A stretch of 34,287 nt of DNA from Candidatus Daviesbacteria bacterium (GTDB lineage Bacteria; Patescibacteriota; Microgenomatia; Daviesbacterales; UBA10151), in contig JACPEW010000004.1 in assembly GCA_016183305.1 (NCBI GenBank), forward strand, positions 1-34,287, written 5' to 3'. Both the position numbers and the translations under genes were made by a program. The notes beneath the pieces were generated by a model. That model was not told where the DNA came from. It searched no databases and worked only from the letters and a program-made list of their open reading frames with translations. This document shows, one piece after another, positions 7,329 to 15,563 of the stretch. Numbering within the stretch: the stretch's first letter is position 1; each line of letters opens with the position of its first letter.

Positions 7329-8306
7329 TCATTTAGACTTCCGGGCTAAAGGGTGATATTTTCTGTGTGTTTCCTGAGCAAAACGGTCTGAAGCATTAAC
7401 ATATCTGGTAGTTGTATTTAAACTCTCATGGCCAAGTAAGATTTGAAGGGCAGATGGAGACGCACCTTCCTCAGCCATATAGGTAGCAAAACCGTGTCTG
7501 AGAGAATGAGCGCTTGTTGGAAGATTAATTTTAAGCTTCTCCCTGTATCTTTTGATTTTTTCCTGTAAATAATTTGTGGATATCCTCCTTTGAGCTTTTG
7601 CAATATTCCGGCCTTTTGTAGGTACGAATAGAGCCTGTTGAGTATCATTTCTTAAAGCCAAATACTGCTCCAAATAGAACTGAGCCCTATCAGTCATATA
7701 GACAAACCGTTGTTTTCGCCCCTTCCCAGTTATAAAAATCCTTCCACTACTATCTATATCCCTTTTATTAAGATTTAAGAGCTCTGAAATACGCATTCCT
7801 GTAGAGAACAAGACTTCAAGCATGGCTCTATTTCTGGAAGATATTATCGGGTCTTTTTCTAAAATAGAAGGGGATTCTATAAGTGATATTAACTCATTCA
7901 ACTCAGCCACATTCGGGTGAGGCTTTTCCTTTTTCACCATCTTAAACTGGTTCGGCACAACAGGAGTGTGATAATCCTGATCAATCAAAAAATTGATATA
8001 TGCTCTCACTGCTGATAAACATCTATTGACACTGGCTGATGATAATCTGACAAGAGACTTTTGATGATTAGTAGCAGTTTCCCGGTTAGCCGAAACAAGA
8101 TAAGCTTTAAATTCAAATATCAAACGCTTATCCATATCTTTTATATAGATATTTCTAGATCTCAGGAAATTATCAAGGCAGAGGAGATCTTTTTTATAGC
8201 TATAGATTGTCTCAGGGGAATAATTATTAGTTTCCAAGAACAGAAAGAAGTCGTCAATTAAATCTAGATGCAAATAATTATTTTCAACAGGCAAAGGTGT
8301 ATTCAT
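7329..8306 (-). CDS. Tyrosine recombinase, XerC/XerD-like
   Basis: Site-specific DNA recombinase. The N-terminal core-binding domain (about residues 10-110) precedes a complete catalytic domain: first Arg in STGMRISELL, beta-hairpin Lys in GKGRKQR, HSLRHGFA with the His-x-x-Arg-His signature, LGHESLNTTTRYVN with the second His and the Tyr nucleophile. The C-terminus is short, as in Xer proteins. An ATG at 8333 would add nine residues, but it lies inside the -10 region of a strong promoter (8332-8361), so I take the ATG at 8306 as the start. The gene starts against a perfect dif-like palindrome (8305-8336). It could be the chromosomal Xer of this cell, a recombinase of an integrated element, or a phase-variation invertase; the neighbouring broken Xer-like gene leaves this open. 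Confidence 0.93.
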   Translation of the reverse strand: MNTPLPVENNYLHLDLIDDFFLFLETNNYSPETIYSYKKDLLCLDNFLRSRNIYIKDMDKRLIFEFKAYLVSANRETATNHQKSLVRLSSASVNRCLSAVRAYINFLIDQDYHTPVVPNQFKMVKKEKPHPNVAELNELISLIESPSILEKDPIISSRNRAMLEVLFSTGMRISELLNLNKRDIDSSGRIFITGKGRKQRFVYMTDRAQFYLEQYLALRNDTQQALFVPTKGRNIAKAQRRISTNYLQEKIKRYREKLKINLPTSAHSLRHGFATYMAEEGASPSALQILLGHESLNTTTRYVNASDRFAQETHRKYHPLARKSK

Positions 8307-8336
8307 TATGAGTATAAGGTTGATTATACTCATAAT
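8305..8336. repeat. Perfect 13-6-13 palindrome, dif-like, at the recombinase start
   Basis: Arms ATTATGAGTATAA (8305-8317) and TTATACTCATAAT (8324-8336) around the 6-bp centre GGTTGA. The inner ends ATAA-N6-TTAT match the inner ends of classical XerCD dif sites, which also have a 6-bp centre. It covers the recombinase -10 box and transcription start, so it could be a recombination site, an autoregulatory operator, or both. Confidence 0.7.
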
Positions 8337-8361
8337 ACCAAGGCTAAATAAGATTTGTCAA
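8332..8361 (-). promoter_or_regulatory. Promoter of the recombinase
   Basis: TTGACA (8361-8356), 18-bp spacer, TATTAT (8337-8332) on the minus strand. The expected transcription start near 8325 lies downstream of the ATG at 8333, which excludes that start and supports the ATG at 8306. The -10 box lies inside the palindrome arm. Confidence 0.65.
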
Positions 8362-9127
8362 GCACATAATTAAAACTCAGATGTGATTTGAAGAAACCAA
8401 ATTAGTTACCTATAATTAAATTGTACAGCAGCAGAAACATATGTTTTCTCCGCAAATAGTGTGGAATGACAAATTCAGTTTGTTAGGCTCATCTGGAAAC
8501 AATTGGCATACCCCTCTAACTGCCTTTGAGGCTAATTAGGCTCGAGGCTCTACAAGGCCCCAAAAACGGCTTCTAAGGGGATAAGAGCTAGGATAGATCA
8601 TCCATAGTTTAGGGCTACAGAAAGCTCTAAAACAAAAATTACATTTCAAATATTAAGGATAAAATATTGGGGCAAAAATTGACGGGAAATAACCATAAAT
8701 AAGTAAATAAAATGCTGCCTTAAAATTTTGATTTTTGAATTTTGATTTTTGAATTTGCCGTTTAGACCACTTCTCCGGTTAATCTCTATCATATATTGTA
8801 CGACATCAAAAATATGGGGAACTCTGAACTGTATCAAAAAAGAGGAGGGATATATAGTGTAGCTTACAGCAAACAGTCTACAGCAGTAAGAAGTAAACAG
8901 TAAGAAGTAGACAATAAGGAGTCAGCTCCCCAAGGCTCCGGGTTATATTAACAAACTATATCAGCACTTATCCACAGAGAATGATGGATTTAGACACAAA
9001 TAGACCCCATAGTATTATACAATCATGCCTAACAACTATATCATATTACATCAATCATTTTTTTCACGAAATATCCCATAATTTTTCACAATCTCCTCTT
9101 AACTCCTATTCTACTCCTCTTCCCTAC
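8362..9127. other. Intergenic region without a convincing gene
   Basis: About 765 bp. Three parts can be seen. 8440-8630 is richer in G+C than its surroundings and has short complementary blocks (for example GCCTTTGAGGC near 8521, AGAGCT and AGCTCT near 8586 and 8624), so it might hold a structured RNA; I recognise no known family. 8725-8757 and 8866-8921 are simple repeats with 7-8 nt spacing (TTTTGAATTTTGA type; GTAAACAGTAAGAAGTA type). 8968-8976 is TTATCCACA, a perfect DnaA-box match, but alone. The rest is AT-rich, ending in a pyrimidine-rich tract before 9128. Confidence 0.6.
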
Positions 9128-9916
9128 CTATCCACCCCATGAAGTCGCCAAAAAGCTAACTACTAATACTCCTACTCCTATAAAGATATATTCCCATACT
9201 ACTCTCCTATTTAGCCTTCCTTTTAAGGTTTGAGTAGCCAATCCTAAAAGCACATACATAGCAGATGATAATGTTAATGACCAAATTGTAGTAGGAGCAG
9301 GCCAAAATGAAAAGCTTAAAGCAAGCTCTCCTAGAATTAGGCTTAAAATAAAACTTTGTACCCAAACCGGCAAGCTTACTCTATCCTCCATCTCAATAGA
9401 CCATAAAACCTGCAGAATTAGTAAAAAACTAACTAAAAAAACTACTACCCCATTCCATAAAAACAATAAATTAAAAGCAAAAATCACATGATATAAAAAG
9501 AAAGCTGCCAATAAAGTAAATAAAAAGCTTGCTGTTGACGCAGCCCTATACAGAGGTATTGTTCTAAGGCTTGCTACATTAAAAACATTCTGAGCTAAAA
9601 GTAAAAGATAAAAAGTCAGACCAAAAATTACAGCTACAGGAAGCCTGGTTAGCCATCTAACTGGTAATAAAAAATAGAAACTAGCTACTGCCACTGTAAA
9701 AAAAGTTGGTAAAATCATCAATACAAAAGCCTTTGTTAGATTAATCCCATCCCAAAGAGACCAGAGAGAAAGCAAGTAAGCTAAAACTCCTAATCCACCT
9801 AGAAACTGAAACCTAAGATTGAAATCCACTAATTGAGTTGATAATAGTCCTATAGTTAAGAAAAATGAGCTAATAACTATTTTCTGTCTTTTGTTTAAAA
9901 TTAAGACGCTATTCAC
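9128..9916 (-). CDS. Polytopic membrane protein of unknown function
   Basis: 262 residues, about eight hydrophobic helices with short loops; the N-terminus is short and cytoplasmic-looking (MNSVLILNKRQK). I see no catalytic or binding motif and do not recognise the family. It follows ruvC by 13 nt on the same strand, so it is probably the last gene of a yebC-ruvC transcript. Strong hydrophobicity and a normal start make it a real gene. Confidence 0.8.
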   Translation of the reverse strand: MNSVLILNKRQKIVISSFFLTIGLLSTQLVDFNLRFQFLGGLGVLAYLLSLWSLWDGINLTKAFVLMILPTFFTVAVASFYFLLPVRWLTRLPVAVIFGLTFYLLLLAQNVFNVASLRTIPLYRAASTASFLFTLLAAFFLYHVIFAFNLLFLWNGVVVFLVSFLLILQVLWSIEMEDRVSLPVWVQSFILSLILGELALSFSFWPAPTTIWSLTLSSAMYVLLGLATQTLKGRLNRRVVWEYIFIGVGVLVVSFLATSWGG

Positions 9917-9929
9917 ATTAATCCCTTTA

Positions 9930-10463
9930 TTATTTGGCTACCATTTTCAGAATATGACAAATAGCAATAGCTAAAGCATCTGTAGCATCATCCAGATGGC
10001 CACCCTTCCAATACGACTTAAGCTTATTTTTTCTTCTATCTGGAGTCCCTAAAAATTTCCTTACCCCGTCATGGACTTGATTTTTATCAGCCCTGCCTGA
10101 TCCTGCTACCATTAGTTTTACCTGTAACCCGGTATAATCCTGAAATGGGATTCTGTATTTAGCGGCTGTTAACATAATTACTCCCCTGGCTTGGCCCACC
10201 ATGATAGCAGTTCTGGTATTTGCTCCAAAAAATAACATCTCACAAACCATTTGATCAGGTTTATGCTTCTCAATTACCGCGTTTAGCTGGCTATAAATCA
10301 TATGCAACCTATCTTGCATCAACTTTTCTTTAGGAGTGCTGATATTTCCATAAGTCACCAGCTCAATATCATACTTAAATTCCCTACCCAAAATATCATC
10401 AGGTATTTTTATTATTCCATAACCAGTAGTAGCAGTTCCTGGATCAATACCAATTATTATCAT
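9930..10463 (-). CDS. ruvC: Holliday junction resolvase RuvC
   Basis: Crossover junction endodeoxyribonuclease that cuts four-way junctions during recombination and repair, normally with RuvAB. The 177 residues match the family length. The RNase H-like metal site is present: Asp7 in IGIDPGTATTGYG, Glu75 in VCEMLFFG, and the C-terminal acidic pair in HLDDATDALAIAICH (about Asp159 and Asp162). The start at 10463 overlaps the yebC stop as ATGA, so the two are translationally coupled, a frequent bacterial order. Confidence 0.96.
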   Translation of the reverse strand: MIIIGIDPGTATTGYGIIKIPDDILGREFKYDIELVTYGNISTPKEKLMQDRLHMIYSQLNAVIEKHKPDQMVCEMLFFGANTRTAIMVGQARGVIMLTAAKYRIPFQDYTGLQVKLMVAGSGRADKNQVHDGVRKFLGTPDRRKNKLKSYWKGGHLDDATDALAIAICHILKMVAK

Positions 10464-11206
10464 ATAACCTCAAAATTCGCGTATACTTTTTGCACATCAT
10501 CCAGATCCTCTAATTTACCAGCAAAATCCAACACTTTTTGGGCTGACTGGGAATCAGAAATTGCAATTAAAGTATTGGGTTTAAAGACCATTTCCTGGGA
10601 TTCTACCCTATACCCTGCCTGAGTAACTTTATTGCCCATAGTATTTAATTCTGGGCTTTGTACATATATTAAATACTTCTGCATTCCTTCTTCCTCAAAA
10701 GGTTCAATATCCTCTGCTCCTAGATCAATTAATTCTAAAATTTCTTCCTCACTTTGAACTTTGAACTTTGAACTTTGAACTTTTATTTCTCCAACCCGGT
10801 CAAACATATAAGCTACACTGCCCTGTCCAGCCAATCCTCCACCATTTCTCTCAAAGATATTTTTAACTTCCTGCAAAGTCCTAAGTTTATTATCAGTAAC
10901 TCCTTCTACAATAAAAGCAGTTTTTGCAGGACCAAAACCTTCATACAACACTTCTTCCAAGGTTTGACCGGGCAGCTTACCCAAACCTCTATCAATTGCC
11001 CGCTGGACATTTTCTTTAGGCATATTTACAGTTTTAGCAGCATCTACTGCTACCCTGAGTCTTGGATTAGAATCTGGATCACCAGAACCACCCATTTTTA
11101 CAGCAATAGTGATAACATTAGCAAGCTTGGTAAAAGTTTGGCCACGCTTTATGTCAGCAGTCCCTTTGGCTCTTTTAATTGTCGACCACTTAGAATGCCC
11201 GCTCAT
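10460..11206 (-). CDS. yebC: YebC/TACO1-family protein
   Basis: Conserved cytoplasmic protein of the YebC/TACO1 family, linked to transcription regulation (PmpR) and to relief of ribosome stalling. The N-terminus is typical (MSGHSKWSTIKRAKGTADIKRG), followed by the conserved NPRLRVAVDAAKTVNMPKENVQRAID and the domain 2/3 region EVLYEGFGPAKTAFIVEGVTDN. An oddity is the segment KVQSSKFKVQSEEE (about residues 142-155), translated from tandem CTTTGAA repeats, where relatives have a few ordinary residues. The -10 box (11221-11216) ends 9 nt before the ATG, so the mRNA should be leaderless. Confidence 0.96.
   Translation of the reverse strand: MSGHSKWSTIKRAKGTADIKRGQTFTKLANVITIAVKMGGSGDPDSNPRLRVAVDAAKTVNMPKENVQRAIDRGLGKLPGQTLEEVLYEGFGPAKTAFIVEGVTDNKLRTLQEVKNIFERNGGGLAGQGSVAYMFDRVGEIKVQSSKFKVQSEEEILELIDLGAEDIEPFEEEGMQKYLIYVQSPELNTMGNKVTQAGYRVESQEMVFKPNTLIAISDSQSAQKVLDFAGKLEDLDDVQKVYANFEVI
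10752..10784. repeat. Heptanucleotide tandem repeat inside yebC
   Basis: Four copies of CTTTGAA (10752-10779) plus a partial unit. Since 7 is not a multiple of 3, three units (21 nt) encode one 7-residue period, giving KVQSSKF KVQS on the minus strand. The reading frame is preserved. Confidence 0.95.
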
Positions 11207-11215
11207 ATTTAGTAG

Positions 11216-11293
11216 ATATTAGTCTCTTGCCATAAGTTTTGCAAGCAAAGGAAACACGAAATATTGACAATCAGCATACTCTCTATCTATACT
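11216..11293. promoter_or_regulatory. Divergent promoters for yebC and the TPR gene
   Basis: Minus strand: TTGCAA (11244-11239), 17-bp spacer, TAATAT (11221-11216), 9 nt before the yebC ATG. Plus strand: TTGACA (11264-11269), 18-bp spacer, TATACT (11288-11293), 11 nt before the TPR-gene ATG at 11305. Both spacings imply transcripts that begin at or within a few bases of the start codon. Confidence 0.65.
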
Positions 11294-11304
11294 TCTTCAC
11301 TTAG

Positions 11305-11853
11305 ATGGACATTGCTCCTCAGTCTTCAAATTTTTGCCAACAAGCTATAGAAGCAGCTTTAGATTCCAAGTGGGAAGAAGCTCTTAAAATTAATAAAAAA
11401 ATCTTAAAATTAGATCCTCAAAATGTTGATGCTTTAAACCGCCAAGCCAAGGCTTGTATGGAGCTTGGTAAATGCAGCTCAGCTAAAAGAACCTACTCCG
11501 AAGTCTTAAAATTAGACCCTTACAATCCGATTGCCTTAAAGAATCTAAAAATAATGAAATCTTTCAGGTCTAATGGCCAAAGTTTTATTGCTTGTTCCCC
11601 TACTAAACTTTCTCCTTCCCTATTTTTACAGGAGCCTGGTAAAACTAAAATTGTGAGCCTGTTAAAAGTAGCAGAACCGCAAAAACTATCCCATGTTTTT
11701 TGTGGAATGAAAGTGGGCATGGCAATTAAAAATAGAAGAATTACTGTTACTGATCCTTTAGGAAACTATTTAGGAGTTTTACCAGATGATATTAGTCACC
11801 AATTAAAGAAGTATTCAGAAGCAAAAGGTTTAAAAACCAACCCTCATTTTTAG
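11305..11853 (+). CDS. TPR protein, damaged by an internal deletion and frameshift
   Basis: Cytoplasmic protein with two to three tetratricopeptide repeats at residues about 7-85 (AIEAALDSKWEEALKINKKILKLDP; ACMELGKCSSAKRTYSEVLKLDP). A small conserved domain follows near 125-165 (CGMKVGMAIKNRRITVTDPLGNYLGVLPDDI). No signal peptide. The frame stops after GLKTNPHF at 11853, but the next frame carries on without a gap as SKRFKNQPSFLEFSPSSTV to a stop at 11954. As I recall similar CPR proteins, the LPDDI region is followed by about 25-30 more residues and then a motif like RSKRFKNQPSF. The gene therefore seems to have lost that piece together with its frame. The short form may still be translated. 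Confidence 0.75.
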   Translation: MDIAPQSSNFCQQAIEAALDSKWEEALKINKKILKLDPQNVDALNRQAKACMELGKCSSAKRTYSEVLKLDPYNPIALKNLKIMKSFRSNGQSFIACSPTKLSPSLFLQEPGKTKIVSLLKVAEPQKLSHVFCGMKVGMAIKNRRITVTDPLGNYLGVLPDDISHQLKKYSEAKGLKTNPHF

Positions 11854-11954
11854 AATTCTCCCCATCTAGCACTGTAACAACCAATCTTTTAACTTCGCTA
11901 AGCAACACAACCGATGAAAGTTCTGAGGAACTTGAAGAAGAAGCCGAAGTTTAA
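11820..11954 (+). pseudogene. Out-of-frame C-terminal remnant of the TPR gene
   Basis: Open frame from 11820 with SKRFKNQPSFLEFS, then a Ser/Thr-rich stretch and an acidic end (ESSEELEEEAEV), stop at 11952-11954. It has no start codon of its own and lies in the -1 frame relative to the TPR gene. It ends 4 nt into the convergent gene, where a normal C-terminus would be expected. Confidence 0.65.
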
Positions 11955-12652
11955 ATCTTTAACAAGCGTAAAACATCTTCTGGACCCAACACCGGACCTT
12001 TAGTATCAATACTTAAACTTCTTAGTTTGTAAAACTCCATCATTTGTTCCGGAGTAAAAGGCCTGGGAATTTTAACCAGCTTATCAACATGCAGGTTTTG
12101 CAGGATAGGAGTAATTGTTTTTCTCCTTACATGATCTTTAGAATAAACAGCTGCCCTGATTTGAGTTTGAAAAGATAAATCCTTCTCCCCTTTAGGAGAC
12201 AATATAATCTGCCACAAGAATTGGTCTTCACTGTGCATCTCAGGCAAGTCGTTAAAAATATTTTCTATTCCTGCCGGTAATTGATTGTTTTTAACTCCTA
12301 CTTCCCAAATAGCTGTTTCCTCATGATTTAAATCCAGGGTATAATCTTCTAATTCTAATAAATTTAATTGCTCCTTAAACTGGTCTAGAATGTTTTTTGG
12401 ACCAAAAAGAGTTAAAGCTGCCTGTTTACCCTTAAACAGTCTTTCTATGCTAATTATTAAACCATCTTTTTGCAGGCGGTCCCTAAGTAAATCAAGAGTT
12501 TGCGCATTTAAACCCTCAATATTTCTGATTAAAAACAAACCATACTCTACTTTTGAATGATGAGGAATTTCCTGGTAATCTCTCGTTGACAAAAAAGCCA
12601 AAATAAATGAAATTGCAATAACCAGTAAAAATAGTATAAGCCACAAAACCAT
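11951..12652 (-). CDS. Single-pass membrane protein of unknown function
   Basis: 233 residues: an N-terminal transmembrane helix (about 2-22, LWLILFLLVIAISFILAFL) and a soluble domain with alternating strands and helices (YGLFLIRNIEGLNAQTLDLLRDRLQKDG; LFGPKNILDQFKEQLNLLELEDY). The C-terminus PEQMMEFYKLRSLSIDTKGPVLGPEDVLRLL is well ordered. I do not recognise the family. It lies 5 nt after the LytR/CpsA/Psr-like gene and should be co-transcribed with it, so a cell-envelope role is possible but unproven. Confidence 0.75.
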   Translation of the reverse strand: MVLWLILFLLVIAISFILAFLSTRDYQEIPHHSKVEYGLFLIRNIEGLNAQTLDLLRDRLQKDGLIISIERLFKGKQAALTLFGPKNILDQFKEQLNLLELEDYTLDLNHEETAIWEVGVKNNQLPAGIENIFNDLPEMHSEDQFLWQIILSPKGEKDLSFQTQIRAAVYSKDHVRRKTITPILQNLHVDKLVKIPRPFTPEQMMEFYKLRSLSIDTKGPVLGPEDVLRLLKI

Positions 12653-12657
12653 AAAAA

Positions 12658-13665
12658 TTACTTTTTAATAAAATCTTCTCCTAAGTATATGTTTACTTGG
12701 GCACGGGATGAAGTTAACTCCTGCTCTTTAGCGCTAATTCTATCACTTGAGGAAAATATTTGCTTGAGTCTTTTTAAAGTTTGCGAATCTTCACCAAAAA
12801 GTAAAGTTTTCTTAAGCTTTTTATCAGCATTGCTGGTTATAATTACGTTTCCTCCTAAATTAATAACCAGCCTTGCCCATTTGCCTGCCAGCTGAGGATG
12901 ATCTGCAGCATTAAAAACTGCAATACTTTTGTGTTCTGCAAAAACTGCAGGATCAGTCAAATCAGTTAAAACACTATCCAATTTCACAGGATCAGCCGTA
13001 AAAACTTGGCTGCCATCCGGCAGGGTTTCTTTATCTAATATATCTAACTCTTGTAGATTCAATACCTTGATCTTATCAAACCTAACTGAAGCAATACTCA
13101 ATTTAAGCTTTATCAGCTCCCACATGGTAATATCTGTTTTTAAAGAGGATACAAGCTGAAAACCGGAGAAAGGATTTTTCCTTAAAGTATCTATAATCTC
13201 AGAAGCAGAAAATTGATTTGAAGTGCTAAAATCCAAATAGCCATCAACCGGAACAGCAAAAAAAGAGGTTAAAGTATCTGCTAGTAATTTATTTCCTCCT
13301 ATTCCTTTTTGAGATTGCCCTAGCTCATAGATAGAACGGAGCTGCCATTTACCAAATCCTGATGGTACTTCTAAAAATGTCTCATCTGGGATATTAACAA
13401 TAGTTATCTTTTCATCCTGAGGGTTATATGAGAAAAGGGAGATATTTTTTGATTTAATCACCAAGTTGATATTAAATTCCCCATTCCAAGCATAGTTTTT
13501 TTGGGAAATAAATAAACTCTGTATTAATCTTGCTGTCCCTGAAATAATTATAAATCCAAAAACAACCGCTAAAACCCCCAAAGCAAGCTTTGTTTTCTTT
13601 TGCATTTTAGCCTTGGATTGAACATGTTTCCAACCCTTGACTTTATGGACAGTTTTTGAGGGCAT
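12658..13665 (-). CDS. LytR/CpsA/Psr-like envelope protein with LytR C-terminal domain
   Basis: 335 residues. A basic cytoplasmic N-terminus (1-27), one transmembrane helix (about 28-48, ALGVLAVVFGFIIISGTARLI), then an extracellular domain. Residues about 65-160 (FNINLVIKSKNISLFSYNPQDEKITIVNIPDETFLEV, then GGNKLLADTLTSFFAVPVDGYLDF) resemble a reduced LCP domain, the enzyme that attaches polymers to the wall. The Arg/Asp pattern of active LCP ligases is not obvious. Residues 245-330 (IAVFNAADHPQLAGKWARLVINLGGNVI) match the LytR C-terminal type. Its -10 TAAACT ends 6 nt before the ATG. Confidence 0.75.
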   Translation of the reverse strand: MPSKTVHKVKGWKHVQSKAKMQKKTKLALGVLAVVFGFIIISGTARLIQSLFISQKNYAWNGEFNINLVIKSKNISLFSYNPQDEKITIVNIPDETFLEVPSGFGKWQLRSIYELGQSQKGIGGNKLLADTLTSFFAVPVDGYLDFSTSNQFSASEIIDTLRKNPFSGFQLVSSLKTDITMWELIKLKLSIASVRFDKIKVLNLQELDILDKETLPDGSQVFTADPVKLDSVLTDLTDPAVFAEHKSIAVFNAADHPQLAGKWARLVINLGGNVIITSNADKKLKKTLLFGEDSQTLKRLKQIFSSSDRISAKEQELTSSRAQVNIYLGEDFIKK

Positions 13666-13671
13666 AAATCT

Positions 13672-13717
13672 AGTTTACTCAAATAGCCCTTGACCGTGCA
13701 ACTATCTACAATATAAA
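13672..13717. promoter_or_regulatory. Overlapping divergent promoters for the LCP-like gene and the Pro/Gly-rich ORF
   Basis: Minus: TTGCAC (13701-13696), 18-bp spacer, TAAACT (13677-13672), 6 nt before the ATG at 13665. Plus: TTGACC (13690-13695), 16-bp spacer, TATAAA (13712-13717), with the ATG at 13749. The two -35 boxes abut, so polymerase can probably serve only one direction at a time. Confidence 0.6.
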
Positions 13718-13748
13718 CTGTGAGAGTGAAAGGGGGTGAAAGTTTTTT

Positions 13749-13976
13749 ATGAATCCAACAGATCCAAATCAAGGCGGTATGGGAGGCGGAATGCCTGTTG
13801 ACCCTAATCAAGGCGGTCAACCAGCAGGAGCACCTGTTGATCCAAATGCTGGACAACCGGCTCCAGAAGCTCCAGTTTCAGAACCACAAGTTCCTGAAAC
13901 TCCAGCTCCAGAAACTCCTCAACCAGTTCCTGGACAGGGTGAACAAAATCCAGTAGGCGGAGCACCAGTAGTTTAA
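13749..13976 (+). CDS. Small Pro/Gly/Gln-rich low-complexity protein
   Basis: 75 residues made almost wholly of Pro, Gly, Gln, Asn, Ala, Val and acidic residues, with three DPN motifs (PTDPNQGG, PVDPNQGG, PVDPN) and a PETPAPETPQP stretch. No hydrophobic segment, signal peptide or Cys. It should be disordered. It is nevertheless well equipped: a promoter at 13690-13717, a 25-nt leader with a purine-rich Shine-Dalgarno (GGGGGTG at about 13731-13737), and a hairpin terminator at 14003-14029. It is one of the few operon-leading genes here with a proper leader. I do not recognise it. Confidence 0.7.
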   Translation: MNPTDPNQGGMGGGMPVDPNQGGQPAGAPVDPNAGQPAPEAPVSEPQVPETPAPETPQPVPGQGEQNPVGGAPVV

Positions 13977-13995
13977 AATTCTTTGCAAAGAATTT
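13976..13995. repeat. 20-bp perfect palindrome after the small ORF
   Basis: AAATTCTTTG followed directly by CAAAGAATTT. It starts at the last base of the stop codon of the Pro/Gly-rich ORF. With no loop it is more like a protein-binding or RNA-processing site than a terminator. Confidence 0.6.
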
Positions 13996-14002
13996 AACAG
14001 AT

Positions 14003-14029
14003 AAAGGGAGGCTTAAAATGCTTCCCTTT
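14003..14029. terminator. Hairpin terminator between convergent genes
   Basis: Stem AAAGGGAGGC (14003-14012), loop of 7 nt, GCTTCCCTTT (14020-14029), with one G-U pair and a T-rich end on the plus strand. It sits between the Pro/Gly-rich ORF and the end of tgt and may work in both directions. Confidence 0.7.
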
Positions 14030-14030
14030 T

Positions 14031-15296
<1,266 letters not shown>

Positions 15297-15301
15297 TTAT
15301 C

Positions 15302-15559
15302 CTAACCGTACAACTTACTGTGGGATCCAATTGCTATAAAAGTAACTTCATCACCATTCTTTTTAAAAATTACCCGCAAATCACCAGTTACATTAAAACT
15401 TCTATACCCTGTGTATTTTCCTGTTAAAGAATGATTATTGAGAGTAGGATTAAATTCATCCTGTAAAAATAAATCTCTTCTTTCCTTAAATTTCTTCTTT
15501 TCGTTTACTCTTAATTTTTGGTAAAGCTTCACAAAATTCTTATGGAGCTTAATTTTCAT
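15302..15559 (-). CDS. RelE/YafQ-type mRNA interferase toxin
   Basis: 85 residues with the ParE/RelE fold pattern: LHKNFVKLYQKLRVNEKKKF (helical hairpin), NNHSLTGKYTGYRSFNVTGDLRVIF (strands with the conserved LxG...RS..v.gdlRviy pattern), and a C-terminal GSHSKLYG holding the His/Tyr end common in YafQ and RelE relatives. Such toxins cleave mRNA on the ribosome. It follows the antitoxin gene by 4 nt, the classical order, and precedes tgt by 14 nt. Confidence 0.88.
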   Translation of the reverse strand: MKIKLHKNFVKLYQKLRVNEKKKFKERRDLFLQDEFNPTLNNHSLTGKYTGYRSFNVTGDLRVIFKKNGDEVTFIAIGSHSKLYG

Positions 15560-15563
15560 GGGG

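Noticed and set aside
7329-8361. Prophage or integrated plasmid
   Set aside because: Apart from the recombinase there are no phage, replication or mobilisation genes, and no second att-like copy of the palindrome was seen in the window.
8442-8540. A short frame beginning MFSPQIVWNDKFSLLGSSG on the plus strand
   Set aside because: 33 codons only, no ribosome site or promoter, no recognisable family; left as unexplained sequence in the gap.
8646-8837. A 63-codon open frame in the long gap
   Set aside because: Its middle is only the translation of the TTTTGAATTTTGA repeats, it has no promoter or ribosome site and no resemblance to a protein.
8968-8976. Origin of replication suggested by TTATCCACA
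   Set aside because: A single box; no cluster, no dnaA or dnaN nearby. The same core sequence also occurs by chance inside the kinase gene near 20261.
13569-13856. A 95-codon minus-strand frame across the LCP-like promoter
   Set aside because: It is antisense to the Pro/Gly-rich ORF and overlaps a better supported promoter and gene start; it is Cys/Trp/Ser-rich without a domain pattern.
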